Counted from the first letter of the stretch, positions 25,714 to 35,426 are shown. The stretch: 64,000 nucleotides of DNA from Algibacillus agarilyticus (GCF_003286125.1 NZ_QMED01000026.1:1-64000); one strand, 5' to 3'. Program-made: numbers and translations. Notes: generated by a model not told the origin, from the letters alone.

Positions 25714-26508
25714 TTAAGCGGCTACCACTTCATTGATATCGGCTACTAAGACTTGAATGCCATTTTGTTTAAAATAATCAATGATATCTGGATCGGCATC
25801 AGAATCGGTGACTAAAATATCGACTTCACTGAGCGGACAAAAGATAAAGTTACTGCGTTTACCTAGTTTGCTGCTGTCAGCTAAAATAACCAGTTTTTCT
25901 GTTTGTTTTTTAAGCTTTTGCTCAGATCTAATTAAAAGTGGATCAGATTCCATCACACCAAACTCACCAATACCGGGTGTGCCACTAAACATTAATTTGC
26001 TGCGGTAATATTGCGTGCCATCGTTATCATAAGAGCTAAGAATAATGCCTTGGCGCGGATAAATCTCTCCACTGGGTAACGACACTTGGCTATTATTGTT
26101 TTCGGTGATGTGATTAGCGAGTACAAACGAATTGGTGAAAATATTTAAATTTAAATCACCTAAAAACTCACCCATCATAAAAGTCGATGTGCCACCATTA
26201 ATAATAATAGAATCGCCATCTTGACATAACTCGACCGCTTTTTTGGCAATTAAGCGCTTAACTTGGGCTTTTTTCGTTTTATCAACAATAAACGTAGAGC
26301 CTGATATATGCTTTTTCTTTGGTTTATCATTTATCGACTCGGCACCACCACGTATCTTATAAATGTCACCCTTTTTTGACATTTTTGTGATGTCTCTTCT
26401 AATGGTTGCTTCAGAAGCGTTCAATTTTTCGGTTAGATCACGCACACTCGCGAACTGTTGTTGATCGAGTATATCTTTAATCAATTGATGCCGATGTTTT
26501 TCTAACAT
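25714..26508 (-). CDS. DeoR-family transcriptional regulator
   Basis: This 264-residue protein starts MLEKHRHQLIKDILDQQQ, with the winged-helix HTH at about 6-58 (VRDLTEKLNASEATIRRDI, then GDIYKIRGGAE). The DeoRC sugar-phosphate binding domain has IIINGGTSTFMMGEFL at about 105-120, VILADSSKLGKR near 208-219 and a final LVTDSDADPDIIDYFKQNGI. Members repress sugar catabolism genes and are relieved by phosphorylated sugars. It is divergent from the sulfatase gene at 27.0 kb over a 500-bp gap, and a rhamnose or uronate intermediate is the likely effector (inference). No recognisable operator was seen. Confidence 0.9.
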   Translation of the reverse strand: MLEKHRHQLIKDILDQQQFASVRDLTEKLNASEATIRRDITKMSKKGDIYKIRGGAESINDKPKKKHISGSTFIVDKTKKAQVKRLIAKKAVELCQDGDSIIINGGTSTFMMGEFLGDLNLNIFTNSFVLANHITENNNSQVSLPSGEIYPRQGIILSSYDNDGTQYYRSKLMFSGTPGIGEFGVMESDPLLIRSEQKLKKQTEKLVILADSSKLGKRSNFIFCPLSEVDILVTDSDADPDIIDYFKQNGIQVLVADINEVVAA

Positions 26509-27005
26509 GGGTGAAAATCTCCTGCTTACATAAATGCGTGATAGGAACCCCCTACCAATATGTTGAACTAATACGTTTTAATATACTCAATAATAACAAT
26601 ATATGACCTAAAAAGATAATTATAGGTTGGTTTTGTGTAAAAAATAATTAACAAAATGCAATTTAATAAAAGTTAATTAACGCGTTTACAAAATGTACAA
26701 GCCAATTATTTATGTTTTTATATAGTTAAGTTATTGATTTTAATAAACCTAAATTGAAAGTTTACGTTTTGGTCTTTGGTGAGCTGATATGATTGACTTT
26801 GTTAATTAAATGTACTTAAAATAAACGCGTAAATTCATTTTGTTGTTCAATTGATTGTCGTTAAATAGCTTGTAGTGAAATTGCGCGAATGCTGGTTTTA
26901 ACTCGTGATCACACTTGAGATATCAATTTGTTTGAATAATGGTGATACTAATTAAATCGCAATTATTAACCCTCCTTTTTAGTTTTTCTTCCTTAATAAT
27001 AAGTG
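26509..27005. promoter_or_regulatory. Divergent intergenic region between deoR and sulfatase genes
   Basis: This is a 500-bp gene-free gap, AT-rich, with presumed promoters for both directions. TTAATTAACGCG near 26673-26685 and similar AT palindromes are the only symmetric sequences noticed. No confident DeoR site was identified. Confidence 0.3.
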
Positions 27006-28841
27006 ATGAAACGAGAAATGATTCTGATGACTAATTTAAAATATGGACTAGCGGCCTTACTGCTTGTATTTATTGTTGCTTGCCAACCCAATAGCACTCT
27101 CGTGATCAATGCATCTGATGATGAAAAGGCAAGCAGAGGGGCAGAGAAGGTAATAGATCAACATAATCAACAGGTTTTTGAACAACCTAATATATTGTGG
27201 TTAGTGATTGAAGATATGAGCCCTTATTTGCCCGATTATGGTGATCATACCATCACGACACCGACTATTAGTGGCTTAGCGGCTGAAGGGGTAAAGTATA
27301 CCAATGTTTATTCTACCTCGGGTGTTTGTGCCCCCAGCCGTGCCGCGTTAGCGTTGGGCATGTATCCTTCGTCTATTGGTGCCAACCACATGCGCACAAC
27401 GTCAAATACCCAGCAAACAGGCCTACCCAAATACGAAGCCGTGCCGCCGGCTCAAGCAAAAATGCTGAGCCAATATATGCGTGAGCAAGGTTATTACACC
27501 ACTAATAATTTAAAAAACGATTATCAATTTCAAGCACCTAAAGCGGCGTGGCACGAAAATGGACCTTATGCCCATTGGCGACACCGTCCGGCGGGGCAGC
27601 CTTTTTTTGCCGTGTTTAACTTCACCACAACACACGAATCGGGTTTATTTGAACCTTACGGTTTTAGAAAGGTTGAATCGCGTCATTATTTTTCGGATGA
27701 CGCTGAGCGCATTGCAAAATTACCACAGCATCATGCAATAAAATCAGCTGAAAATGAAACGCCTATTCATGTACCCAAAGACACCGAATTTTCGATACCA
27801 CCTTATTTACCCGATACGCCAATTGTGCGCCGCGATATGTGGAAAATGTATAACAATTTAGCCGAAACCGATAAGCAAATCGGCGCTGTATTACAACAGT
27901 TAAAAGATGATGGCTTGTACGACAATACGATCATTGTATTTTATTCTGATCATGGTGGGCCTTTACCCCGTCAAAAGCGCTTAATTTACGACAGTGGTTT
28001 AAAAGTCCCCATGATTATTCGTTTTCCGAACGCGCAACGCGCAAAAACGGTAGACGACCAATTGATCAGCTTTGTAGATTTTGCGCCTACTACCTTGGCA
28101 TTAGCCGGTGTTACTTTACCTGAGCACATGCAGGGTCGCAGTTTTATTAACAATAGCACGCCACAACGTGATTATATTCATGCCGCGGCTGACCGCTTTG
28201 ATGAAGTAACCGATACAATCAGAGCGGTTAAAGATAAACGCTTTAAATACATTAGAAATTATCGACCTGAACAAGGCTATTATTTACCGTTAGGGTATCG
28301 CGAAAAAATTCCGACCATGCAAGCGCTATTGCGTTTAAAAGCTGAAGGGCAATTAAATGAATACCAAGCCCAATGGTTTAGAACCGAAAAACCCGAAGAA
28401 GAGTTGTTTGATACGCTAAATGACCCGCATGAGCTGCACAATTTAGCAACTAACCCCAAATATCAATCACATTTAATAACATTGCGTGCAGAGATGGATC
28501 GCTGGTTAGCGGATATAGGCGATACACCCGCCATGCCAGAACGCCGCCTTATCAATAATTTATGGCAAGGCCAAAACAGCAAACCACAAACTAAAATGCC
28601 ACACATCGAATTTACGCAAGGGGTCGTGACCATTAAAAACCAAACCGAAGGGGCATCGATTGCTTACAAATTAATAAAAGAGGGTATAGAACCAACAGAT
28701 TGGCAGTTATATCAACGGCCTTTTAAAGCCGCTGCGGGTACTCAATTAAAAGTGATATCGCACCGCCTTGGTTACAAAGAAAGTGCCATGCTGACCCATA
28801 CGCTCAACAATCAAGCGCTTAACAATCATAACCTTAAATAA
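27006..28841 (+). CDS. S1-family sulfatase lipoprotein (heparan N-sulfatase-like)
   Basis: This protein has about 611 residues; the ATG at 27006 is used, with ATG 27027 equally possible. It has a lipoprotein signal (GLAALLLVFIVAC). The catalytic part begins NILWLVIEDMSPYLPDYG, and the formylglycine motif is CAPSR (Cys108) after YSTSG. IIVFYSDHGGPLPRQKR gives the later metal ligands. The pattern WLVIEDMSP and the CAPSRAALALGMYP helix belong to the SGSH-like branch, which I think is SulfAtlas S1_8. The C-terminal 70 residues carry a small beta domain of the chitobiase/beta-hexosaminidase type (IAYKLIKEG, HRLGYKES). It removes sulfate from a polysaccharide. Same strand as GH78 and divergent from deoR. 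Confidence 0.86.
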   Translation: MKREMILMTNLKYGLAALLLVFIVACQPNSTLVINASDDEKASRGAEKVIDQHNQQVFEQPNILWLVIEDMSPYLPDYGDHTITTPTISGLAAEGVKYTNVYSTSGVCAPSRAALALGMYPSSIGANHMRTTSNTQQTGLPKYEAVPPAQAKMLSQYMREQGYYTTNNLKNDYQFQAPKAAWHENGPYAHWRHRPAGQPFFAVFNFTTTHESGLFEPYGFRKVESRHYFSDDAERIAKLPQHHAIKSAENETPIHVPKDTEFSIPPYLPDTPIVRRDMWKMYNNLAETDKQIGAVLQQLKDDGLYDNTIIVFYSDHGGPLPRQKRLIYDSGLKVPMIIRFPNAQRAKTVDDQLISFVDFAPTTLALAGVTLPEHMQGRSFINNSTPQRDYIHAAADRFDEVTDTIRAVKDKRFKYIRNYRPEQGYYLPLGYREKIPTMQALLRLKAEGQLNEYQAQWFRTEKPEEELFDTLNDPHELHNLATNPKYQSHLITLRAEMDRWLADIGDTPAMPERRLINNLWQGQNSKPQTKMPHIEFTQGVVTIKNQTEGASIAYKLIKEGIEPTDWQLYQRPFKAAAGTQLKVISHRLGYKESAMLTHTLNNQALNNHNLK

Positions 28842-28867
28842 CCGCATAAATGTGTTCAAAAATAGAT

Positions 28868-28894
28868 AAAGCGCCAGCGTTTGCTGGCGTTTTA
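28868..28894 (+). terminator. Rho-independent terminator after the sulfatase gene
   Basis: AAAGCGCCAGC and GCTGGCGTTTT form a stem around GTTT. It lies 27 bp past the sulfatase stop and just before the next gene start. Confidence 0.75.
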
Positions 28895-28905
28895 GGTGAA
28901 TAAGC

Positions 28906-29349
28906 ATGCGTAATTTTATAATACTATTGTTTATATTTTCACCCTTTATTACTCAAGGGATTGAGTTTTATTCGGGCTCAAAAAAATTTAGCGTGCAATC
29001 AATTTCAGGTCAACTTTCAAAACGCTATAAAACTGACTTTACAATTGCCACTGTGGTTGTGGTCTCAACGTTTAAAACCGATCTATATGATCAGCAATGG
29101 AATTTTTTATCTAAATTAGATGCCGAAAAATGGCAGCTAATTTACGTCTCGTCTTTAGTTCATAACAATAATGAGAGTGGTTATAAAACAACAAGTGATG
29201 TCGCCATTAAGCTATTAAAATCGAATGAATTTAGCGTATTAATTTACAGCCCATCAGGTGATGTATTAGTAGATTCAGATATTCCAATTACAGCTGATAA
29301 TATAAAAAACTTGTTACAAAAGTATCACCCAAACCACAATATAAGTTAA
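28906..29349 (+). CDS. Exported small protein, weak DUF4174-like pattern
   Basis: This 147-residue protein has a signal peptide (IILLFIFSPFITQG). The mature part has FTIATVVVVSTFKTDLYDQQ, an EKWQLIYVSS strand and FSVLIYSPSGDVLVDSDIPI. This alternation resembles the thioredoxin-like DUF4174 family, in which a final 'LIGKDG' strand precedes a short helix. The match is weak and no CxxC is present, so no redox function is claimed. It follows the sulfatase terminator but on the same strand. Role unknown. Confidence 0.55.
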   Translation: MRNFIILLFIFSPFITQGIEFYSGSKKFSVQSISGQLSKRYKTDFTIATVVVVSTFKTDLYDQQWNFLSKLDAEKWQLIYVSSLVHNNNESGYKTTSDVAIKLLKSNEFSVLIYSPSGDVLVDSDIPITADNIKNLLQKYHPNHNIS

Positions 29350-29443
29350 ATAGAATTAAAGAGACCAATAAACTTAGATAGTTAACTTATTAAAATAAAA
29401 AGTGGACCTACTACTTTTGGGGTTCAATCAGCGGAGATTAGGC

Positions 29444-29896
29444 ATGATCGAATTTGTACATATTTGTTTAGGTTTTTTGTCACTTTTCACCGGCCTATAT
29501 ATTTTGTTTACTCGAAAAGGCAACCGTAAACATAAACTTGTGGGTCGAGTTTATTTTATATCAATGCTGGGATTAAATTTAACGTCGTTTGGTATTTATA
29601 AACTATTTAATGGATGGGGAATTTTTCATTGGATGGCAGTGGCGAGTTTAATACCGTTAATCGCTGGTTACATTGCAATAATTTACAAGAATATTAACGC
29701 GCATTATTACTTCATGTGTTGGTCTTATATCGGTCTTTTATGTGCAACAATAAGTGAAATATTTGTGCATGTTCCAATGGCTACCCGATTATTGAATAGC
29801 ATAAATCATATCGACACGATCTTAATGCTGTGTTTGATTGGATCTGGGTTTTACTTCTTACCGCGCAAGCAACATTTATATACTCGAAAAACGTAA
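29444..29896 (+). CDS. DUF2306-type integral membrane protein
   Basis: This is a 150-residue protein. The ATG at 29444 follows GGAGA at good spacing; the longer frame from 29402 has no ribosome-binding site. Four hydrophobic helices are visible: IEFVHICLGFLSLFTGLYIL, the segment after KLVGRVYFISMLGLNL, MAVASLIPLIAGYIAII, and the two short ones in WSYIGLLCATISEIF and ILMLCLIGSGFYFL. The order, with GNRKHKLVGRVYF between helices 1 and 2, matches DUF2306/DoxX-like membrane proteins of unknown function. No partner gene is obvious. Confidence 0.75.
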   Translation: MIEFVHICLGFLSLFTGLYILFTRKGNRKHKLVGRVYFISMLGLNLTSFGIYKLFNGWGIFHWMAVASLIPLIAGYIAIIYKNINAHYYFMCWSYIGLLCATISEIFVHVPMATRLLNSINHIDTILMLCLIGSGFYFLPRKQHLYTRKT

Positions 29897-29949
29897 CAAT
29901 AGGCAATGAGATTAATCATGATTGGGTTTAAGCTGCACGTAAGCTAAAG

Positions 29950-30193
29950 GGCTAATCGTTCAAACCGCTTATCTCAAGTAAGCTTTAAACCTGACCTGGC
30001 ACGCTTAAAAAGAGTAAAAGGCTTATATGTGCCTGTCCCACAAAACATGTTAGCAACACCGCAGTCTTTCTACGGCTTGTGCAGGACAGTCATCGATTTA
30101 TTTATCTAATAATCGATGAACTTATGTAATATCAAATAAAATTAGAGACTTATATGTGCATGTCCCACACAGCAACACCGCAGTCTTTCTAAA
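29950..30193. repeat. REPIN-like element and half copies (30079-30170 complete)
   Basis: A full 92-bp copy runs from GTGCAGGACAGTCATCGAT (30079) to TGCATGTCCCACAC (30170). Its ends are inverted relative to each other, and the centre TTATGTAATATCAAATAAAA is shared with other copies. A half copy (AAAGGCTTATATGTGCCTGTC) lies near 30018-30040. No gene is present in this stretch. Confidence 0.75.
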
Positions 30194-30399
30194 TTTTTTA
30201 TATTTGTAGACCGGTTTAGCCCCGTTGGCGCGTAAGCCGGGTTTATAGTCTCCGCACAAACCCAATAAAGGTTTTGTAACCTTCAAATTCAATAAACCAA
30301 ACGGTTGATTCTATATTGGTTTATGAAAAAGGTGGCTTACACTCGTACCTCGTTAAACCACCCTACGTCAGCGCATTTGACCTGCCATACCGCGATGGT
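30194..30399. repeat. 206-bp repeat, copy 1
   Basis: From TTTTTTATATTTGTAGACCG to CCATACCGCGATGG the sequence is nearly the same as 45479-45690, with a few substitutions and 1-4-bp indels. It contains GGTGGCTTACACTCGTACCT and CACCCTACGTCAGCGCATTT, which recur exactly. The open frames inside it have no coding signals. A half REPIN copy (AAGGCTTATTTATGCCTGTC, 30405-30424) follows directly. Confidence 0.9.
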
Positions 30400-30728
30400 T
30401 AGCAAAGGCTTATTTATGCCTGTCCTACACGATTTTTTGAATAGCCACCAGCTGAGACTTATATGTGCCTGTCCCACACAGCACTCAGTTGAAGCAACGA
30501 TGATGCCAGCAAAAAAATGGATTGTTCAATATGCGGTCGCATTGCCGATTGTTTTTGCGATATTAGCAGGGGAGTGACCATATATGTCCTACACGATTCT
30601 ATTAATTTGACCTAGATCATACTTTCTGTCATTTGCTTTTTGTAGCGCAGCAAGATCTTGCGCTATATCAACCTTTTCAATTGGTTTCTTTTTTAAACTA
30701 ACCACAATTAGTTTAAGGAAATCAAAGT
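30400..30728. repeat. Half REPIN-like copies and leader of ompW
   Basis: TGCCTGTCC(T/C)ACAC-type half copies occur near 30418-30432 and 30465-30479, and a shorter ATATGTCCTACACGATTC occurs near 30581-30598. The final 100 bp before 30729 is the promoter and leader of the OmpW gene, with AAGGAAATC just upstream of the ATG. No other gene is supported. Confidence 0.6.
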
Positions 30729-31406
30729 ATGAAAAAATCTATTTTAGCCTTGGCTTTATTAGCCGGTTTATCAAATATTGCAGTCGCTAACGGTTATCAA
30801 GCAGGTGATATGGTTGTGCGTGGTGGTGTTACAAACGTAACACCAGATGATGGCAAATCAGCTATTTTGTTAGCCGGTGCAGATTCAACGATGTCACTGT
30901 CAGTTGATGATAATAGCCAAATAGGGCTTAATTTTGTTTATTTTTATGATCAAAACTGGGCGGTAGAAGTTCTTGCTGCGACGCCTTTTACCCATGACGT
31001 TACGATTTATGATCCTAATGCTGTATTGGGCGTTGATGGCGCACAATTAGCGAAAGTTACCCATTTACCACCAACGGTAAGCGCATTGTATTATTTTGAC
31101 ACTAACTCTGCACTTAAGCCTTATGTTGGTGCTGGCTTAAACTACACCATATTTTTTGATGAAGAATTCGAAGCGGCACCAAAATCATTGGGGTTAAGTG
31201 ATTTAGAATTAGACGGTTCTTTTGGTTATTCGGTGCAAATTGGCGCTGACTATTTATTGAATGACAAATGGCATGTTAATGCGTCAGCACGATATATCGA
31301 TATTCAATCAGACGCTGAATTTAAAGTAGGCGGTCAAAATATTGGTAAAGCTGATATTGATGTAAACCCAATGGTTTATTCTCTATTGGTTGGTTATAAA
31401 TTTTAA
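30729..31406 (+). CDS. ompW: OmpW-family outer membrane protein
   Basis: This is a 225-residue protein with a signal peptide (MKKSILALALLAGLSNIAVA). The mature chain is an eight-stranded barrel of the OmpW group: the start GYQAGDMVVRGGVTNVTPDD, then IGLNFVYFYDQNWAVEVLAA, PPTVSALYYFDTNSALKPYV, LDGSFGYSVQIGADYLLNDK and a final YSLLVGYKF ending in Phe, the C-terminal residue needed for outer membrane insertion. OmpW proteins form narrow hydrophobic channels for small molecules and respond to stress. It is flanked by repeats and a terminator, so it is monocistronic. A GGAAATC site lies close to the start. Confidence 0.92.
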   Translation: MKKSILALALLAGLSNIAVANGYQAGDMVVRGGVTNVTPDDGKSAILLAGADSTMSLSVDDNSQIGLNFVYFYDQNWAVEVLAATPFTHDVTIYDPNAVLGVDGAQLAKVTHLPPTVSALYYFDTNSALKPYVGAGLNYTIFFDEEFEAAPKSLGLSDLELDGSFGYSVQIGADYLLNDKWHVNASARYIDIQSDAEFKVGGQNIGKADIDVNPMVYSLLVGYKF

Positions 31407-31438
31407 TTATTTGCGTTGTTTCTCCCTTGTAAATATAT

Positions 31439-31473
31439 ATCCGCTTAGCTAATGCTAGGTAAGCGGATTTTTA
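31439..31473 (+). terminator. Rho-independent terminator after ompW
   Basis: ATCCGCTTA and TAAGCGGAT form a stem around GCTAATGCTAGG, followed by TTTTTAA. Confidence 0.75.
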
Positions 31474-31613
31474 ATACACCATACGTGACGTTGGGATGCG
31501 CAAGCTTAGCAATAACCTACTTGAGGGGCTTTATGATGACTGTCTTGTACGTGACTCATGAATTTATGTAATATCAAATAATTCAAAGGCTTATTTATGC
31601 CTGTCCTACACGA
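31474..31613. repeat. Dispersed repeat module joined to a REPIN-like end
   Basis: CCATACGTGACGTTGGGATG, then CGCAAGCTTAGC and TACTTGAGGGGCTTTATGAT match the modules at 45.35-45.43 kb and 56.04-56.10 kb. The 3' end continues into the TTATGTAATATCAAATAAT centre and TTATTTATGCCTGTCC plus TACACGAT of the REPIN-like family. The two families are therefore joined here. Confidence 0.75.
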
Positions 31614-31635
31614 TTTTCGTTAAAATAATACACAT

Positions 31636-31674
31636 AAAAAAGCCTGCTAAATACGATCATATTTAACAGGCTTT
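31636..31674 (-). terminator. Rho-independent terminator after the TonB-dependent receptor gene
   Basis: On the minus strand AAAGCCTGTTAAATAT and ATTTAGCAGGCTTT form an imperfect stem followed by TTTT. It lies directly past the receptor stop at 31692. Confidence 0.8.
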
Positions 31675-31691
31675 AAGGTTGTTAGTTTAAA

Positions 31692-34600
31692 CTAAAAAGT
31701 GTAAGTGACACTGGCTGCATAGGTCACGCCATCGTAGTTAATTTTGCTTACCGTACCTTCATCTTCACCTATGTATTCATAACGGTTTTCGTCTGTTAAG
31801 TTGTAACCACGCAAATCAACTTTTAAGTTTTTCATTAACTTGTAAGAGGCCGACAAATCAAGCTGACCACGAGATTTTACATTTTTTTGATCTGGGCCAC
31901 CAAAGCTAGCGCCGCCATCTAACTTATACTTATCGCGGTAGTTATACGCTAAGCGGAAGCTAAAACCATCATTTTCATAATACGCGATCGCATTATACGA
32001 ATTAGGCGAAATACCCACTAAACCATCACCGCCTGATTCTTTGTTTTCGACGTAAGAATAATTTAATACACCACCAAAACCATTCCAAGGGTAAGGCAAG
32101 AAATCAAGTTTTTGCTGAATAGCCGCTTCATAGCCTGTTACTTTGATTGTGCCATCTCCATTGTAGTTAATGGTAATATCAACATTACGGTTAGTTATGG
32201 TGCCATCTTGCTTGGTGTATTCATCTACTTGATAACAATCAAAGTCGCCATCGCTTTTATCAATTCGATTAAGTGCACCGGTATCGGCAAAATAGGCGTC
32301 TGCACCTGCTTCACCTGGCATCGGGCAAATATTTCGAGATTGAAACAAGCCCGATATTTCTTTCTTAAATACCCCTATTGATATGGCACTGCCTTCACGG
32401 TTATACCACTCTAAAGAAATATCGTAGCTTTTTGCTGTATAAGCTGCCACGGCACTTTTAGGCGAATCAATATCAATTTTGTTTTCGGTTTCAGAAATAC
32501 GGGTAACCGGTGTTTGTGCACGTAGGTTAGGTCTAACAAAACCTTTGTTAAACGCGGTACGTAACAATACATCGTCGTGTAATTCAAAAGCTAAGTTTAA
32601 TGAAGGTAAATAATGGTCATATTCGGTGGTGGTTACATCATCAAATATCTCAAATTGGTTGGTGCCATCAATAAAGCTTTGTTTTGACCCTTCAATTTCT
32701 GTTTGAGTTAATACATAGCGCACACCGGCATTACCGGTATAGGGTAAACCGGCGATCTCGCCTTCAAAATCAGCCATACCATATGCAGCGGTGATCGCTT
32801 CGGTGGCTGTAAAGTTGGTTTCCCAGCGATCTAAAACCCCATTAGTATTGGCTTTGGTGCGTGCAATAAAGCCACTTGACGGAATAACGGTTGCCCCCTC
32901 TGGCACCACTAAACCCTCTTGCAATTGTGCTTTAATAAAGTCAGTTTTTAGTGTTTGCCAACCGGCATCTGATCCCGCAAAGTTAGGTATTTGGCCGTTA
33001 AACCAAAGATTGTCGGTATCAGACAAAATATCGCTGCTTAAGAAATCGCTATTAATATTAGCGACATTAATCCCTCCGCTTGATGGCGTAAAATCTTGGT
33101 TTTCAAGTGTTTCGCTTGTATAACGACCACCAAATTGAAATGCATTAATTGTTAATACATCACCTGCTATGGGTAAATCGACAAATCGTTTGAAATTAAT
33201 TTCACCACTTTGCATATCACGCTTTGGGTTGTCGTGTCGGCCTAATACATAAAAAGCCAAATTTTTAGGATCGGTTGTATCAGCAACATTTAAATTAAGT
33301 GAGTTGCCTTCTTTCCATGTTTGGTTGTAGTTAATGTCTTGCCAACCATCAATCGAGATCGATACATCATTTAAATTACCTTTACCGGTGTTAAGTAACG
33401 TTGTAATACCGGTAGGAGCCACTGATTTTGATGTGCTACCTTGTAAACGGAAATCAAAACCTGTTTGCTCAAATAAATTTTCTGATTCAGAGTGTGTGAC
33501 CACACCATCGATAGCCCAATCGTCAGACAAATATTCAAAATTTACGAAAGTACCTAATGATTCTTCAAAAAAGTTAAAGATACGATTAGCCGGTACATAA
33601 GTTGCGTTTTCTAAGCGAGTTTCAGATACCGTATAAAGCGGTGTACCTTCAGCACTATAACCTCTTAAAAACGGTACCGCGGTATCGGCTGGAATAATTT
33701 GCTGACCCAACCATCTTTTGGCTCCGCGGTTTTGCACTTCCGAACTGACCTGCTCAAAATTACCATCGGTTAAATCACGTTTGGTATATAAAACATCCAT
33801 ACCGAGCTTTAAGTTGTCGGTTACTTTCCATTCGACATTACCGGTTATCGATAATTTGTCACCACGGCTGACTTCAGCAAGTTGTTGCATCGAGCCTGCT
33901 GCATAAAATGCTGCATCTTCAGGTATACCGTGTTGGGCGACTTGCTGGGTTTTCCAGTTGTCGTAATCGTTAAATATACCGCTGTCTAACTCTTCATAAC
34001 GGGCAAATAATAACGAATCACGACGAAAATGTTGGTCTGAATAACCTAATTTTAATGCAACCGCGAGTTCATCTTTAATCAGATGTTTGGCGGCTGATAG
34101 TTTAAGTTCTTTGTCAAACGAGTTGTTTGATTCTTCATAACGTGTACCCAAACTTACGCTATAGCGGCCATCTTGCTTGCTGAGTGCTTTTTGTAATTTT
34201 TTATCAACAATACCGGCGATCCCACCGGCTTGATTAGCCGCTGTGGGGCTTTTTATTACGGTTACGCCATCAAATACACTGGCATCAAATGACCCAAACG
34301 GATTTGAATTACCAATCAATGCAGCATTACGACTGGGTGTCGAAAATGATTGATTATTGGCCGTTGTTTTAACAAAAGCGCCCGGTAAACCGCGTAAGTT
34401 GATTTCAGACGAGCGTCTTTCGCCATCACGGTTTATTTGAATACCGGGTACAGCTTGTAAGGCTTCACCTAAATCTAATGCGGGTAAGCTACCAATATCA
34501 GCGGCTGATATTGCATCAACGATCGAGCTCGCTTCACGCTTTGTATTTAGGGCGCTTTCAAGTGAGCCACGAATACCGACCACTTCAATTGTTTCAACCT

Positions 34601-34769
34601 CAGTGCGTTGTTTATTCGCTTCAATCGCTGATTTTATCTCTTGAGCCAATATAGAGGGAGAAGCCAAGGCCATTAAAAGACTCGTTGCACTGCTCACTAA
34701 CCCTATTTTAGTTATCAATTTTGGTACTGATGTTGCGACTACGTTACTTGCCACTTTTGATGCTTTCAT
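31692..34769 (-). CDS. TonB-dependent receptor, probable oligosaccharide uptake
   Basis: This is a 1025-residue outer membrane protein with a signal region ending around SILA. The TonB box-like segment is VETIEVVGIRGSLESALNTK. The plug domain has AADIGSLPALDLGEALQAVP and GIQINRD, then SSEINLRGLPG and SPTAANQAGG, the usual order of large Alteromonadales/Caulobacter-type receptors. The long beta-barrel ends in an aromatic strand (YAASVTYTF) with a terminal Phe. It imports large ligands using TonB energy; in this setting an algal oligosaccharide is the natural guess. No SusD is present, as expected for gammaproteobacteria. It has its own terminator and a 550-bp upstream gap. The substrate cannot be assigned from sequence. 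Confidence 0.9.
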   Translation of the reverse strand: MKASKVASNVVATSVPKLITKIGLVSSATSLLMALASPSILAQEIKSAIEANKQRTEVETIEVVGIRGSLESALNTKREASSIVDAISAADIGSLPALDLGEALQAVPGIQINRDGERRSSEINLRGLPGAFVKTTANNQSFSTPSRNAALIGNSNPFGSFDASVFDGVTVIKSPTAANQAGGIAGIVDKKLQKALSKQDGRYSVSLGTRYEESNNSFDKELKLSAAKHLIKDELAVALKLGYSDQHFRRDSLLFARYEELDSGIFNDYDNWKTQQVAQHGIPEDAAFYAAGSMQQLAEVSRGDKLSITGNVEWKVTDNLKLGMDVLYTKRDLTDGNFEQVSSEVQNRGAKRWLGQQIIPADTAVPFLRGYSAEGTPLYTVSETRLENATYVPANRIFNFFEESLGTFVNFEYLSDDWAIDGVVTHSESENLFEQTGFDFRLQGSTSKSVAPTGITTLLNTGKGNLNDVSISIDGWQDINYNQTWKEGNSLNLNVADTTDPKNLAFYVLGRHDNPKRDMQSGEINFKRFVDLPIAGDVLTINAFQFGGRYTSETLENQDFTPSSGGINVANINSDFLSSDILSDTDNLWFNGQIPNFAGSDAGWQTLKTDFIKAQLQEGLVVPEGATVIPSSGFIARTKANTNGVLDRWETNFTATEAITAAYGMADFEGEIAGLPYTGNAGVRYVLTQTEIEGSKQSFIDGTNQFEIFDDVTTTEYDHYLPSLNLAFELHDDVLLRTAFNKGFVRPNLRAQTPVTRISETENKIDIDSPKSAVAAYTAKSYDISLEWYNREGSAISIGVFKKEISGLFQSRNICPMPGEAGADAYFADTGALNRIDKSDGDFDCYQVDEYTKQDGTITNRNVDITINYNGDGTIKVTGYEAAIQQKLDFLPYPWNGFGGVLNYSYVENKESGGDGLVGISPNSYNAIAYYENDGFSFRLAYNYRDKYKLDGGASFGGPDQKNVKSRGQLDLSASYKLMKNLKVDLRGYNLTDENRYEYIGEDEGTVSKINYDGVTYAASVTYTF

Positions 34770-35318
34770 TTTTTTTTCTCTCGAATATAGCTGTCTTAAA
34801 TAGACAAAACATTTTTTATGTCATGACTACAAGATTCATTGATTGGCACCAAAAGGGTCTCGTTGAGTCATATTCGGTCATTCGCGGCGGATATTACACT
34901 TAAAATATACAAATCAGCAACAAATAAAATCGTGTATTTGTGTTATTTTTTAATTTATGTTGTTTTACAATCATTGTTTCGTTGGAGGTATCTTTTTGTT
35001 TTAATTTAAGTTGTTGATTTTGTTTGTTTAATTATTTATTTTTGTCGGTAGATGTTTGGTTTTTATATTTGGTTTAAATTGGTCTTTTTTGGGGGTAGGG
35101 GCTTGAAAAATCGAAAATATGCGATTTTTAATCATATTAATCTGCCTTGTTCGCAAAAATAAAAGTCAGATTGTGCATCTGAAAAATTCGGTTTTGTTTG
35201 TTTTTTATACTCAACGACAGTGTGTTTTTTAAATTAAATGTAACTGATTGAATGTGATTTTCACTTTGAATTGAAATTGTAAAGGCAAAAATAGGTGGGC
35301 AGGTTGATTAGCGATTTT
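34770..35318. promoter_or_regulatory. Upstream region of the TonB-dependent receptor gene
   Basis: This roughly 550-bp gene-free gap is T-rich on the plus strand (35000-35110), with no symmetric operator recognised. A short minus-strand AGAGAAAAAAAAATG sequence provides the ribosome-binding site just before the receptor start. The -10/-35 elements could not be placed with confidence. Confidence 0.35.
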
Positions 35319-35319
35319 A

Positions 35320-35356
35320 AAACCCAATATTCTTAAGCAACCAGAATATTGGGTTT
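35320..35356 (-). terminator. Rho-independent terminator downstream of the zinc operon
   Basis: AAACCCAATATTCT and AGAATATTGGGTTT form a stem around TAAGCAACC, with a T-run on the minus strand. It lies 70 bp past the AztD-like stop. Confidence 0.75.
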
Positions 35357-35426
35357 AATAAACAGGGCAGTGTTATTCAGAGTCGAAATAAAGTGCCGTT
35401 ATAAATTTAAAAATTAAGTGAAGCGA

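Noticed and set aside
30305-30577. 90-codon frame with a near-identical start at 45597
   Set aside because: Both frames lie in a repeat, end at different points and have no ribosome-binding site or family.
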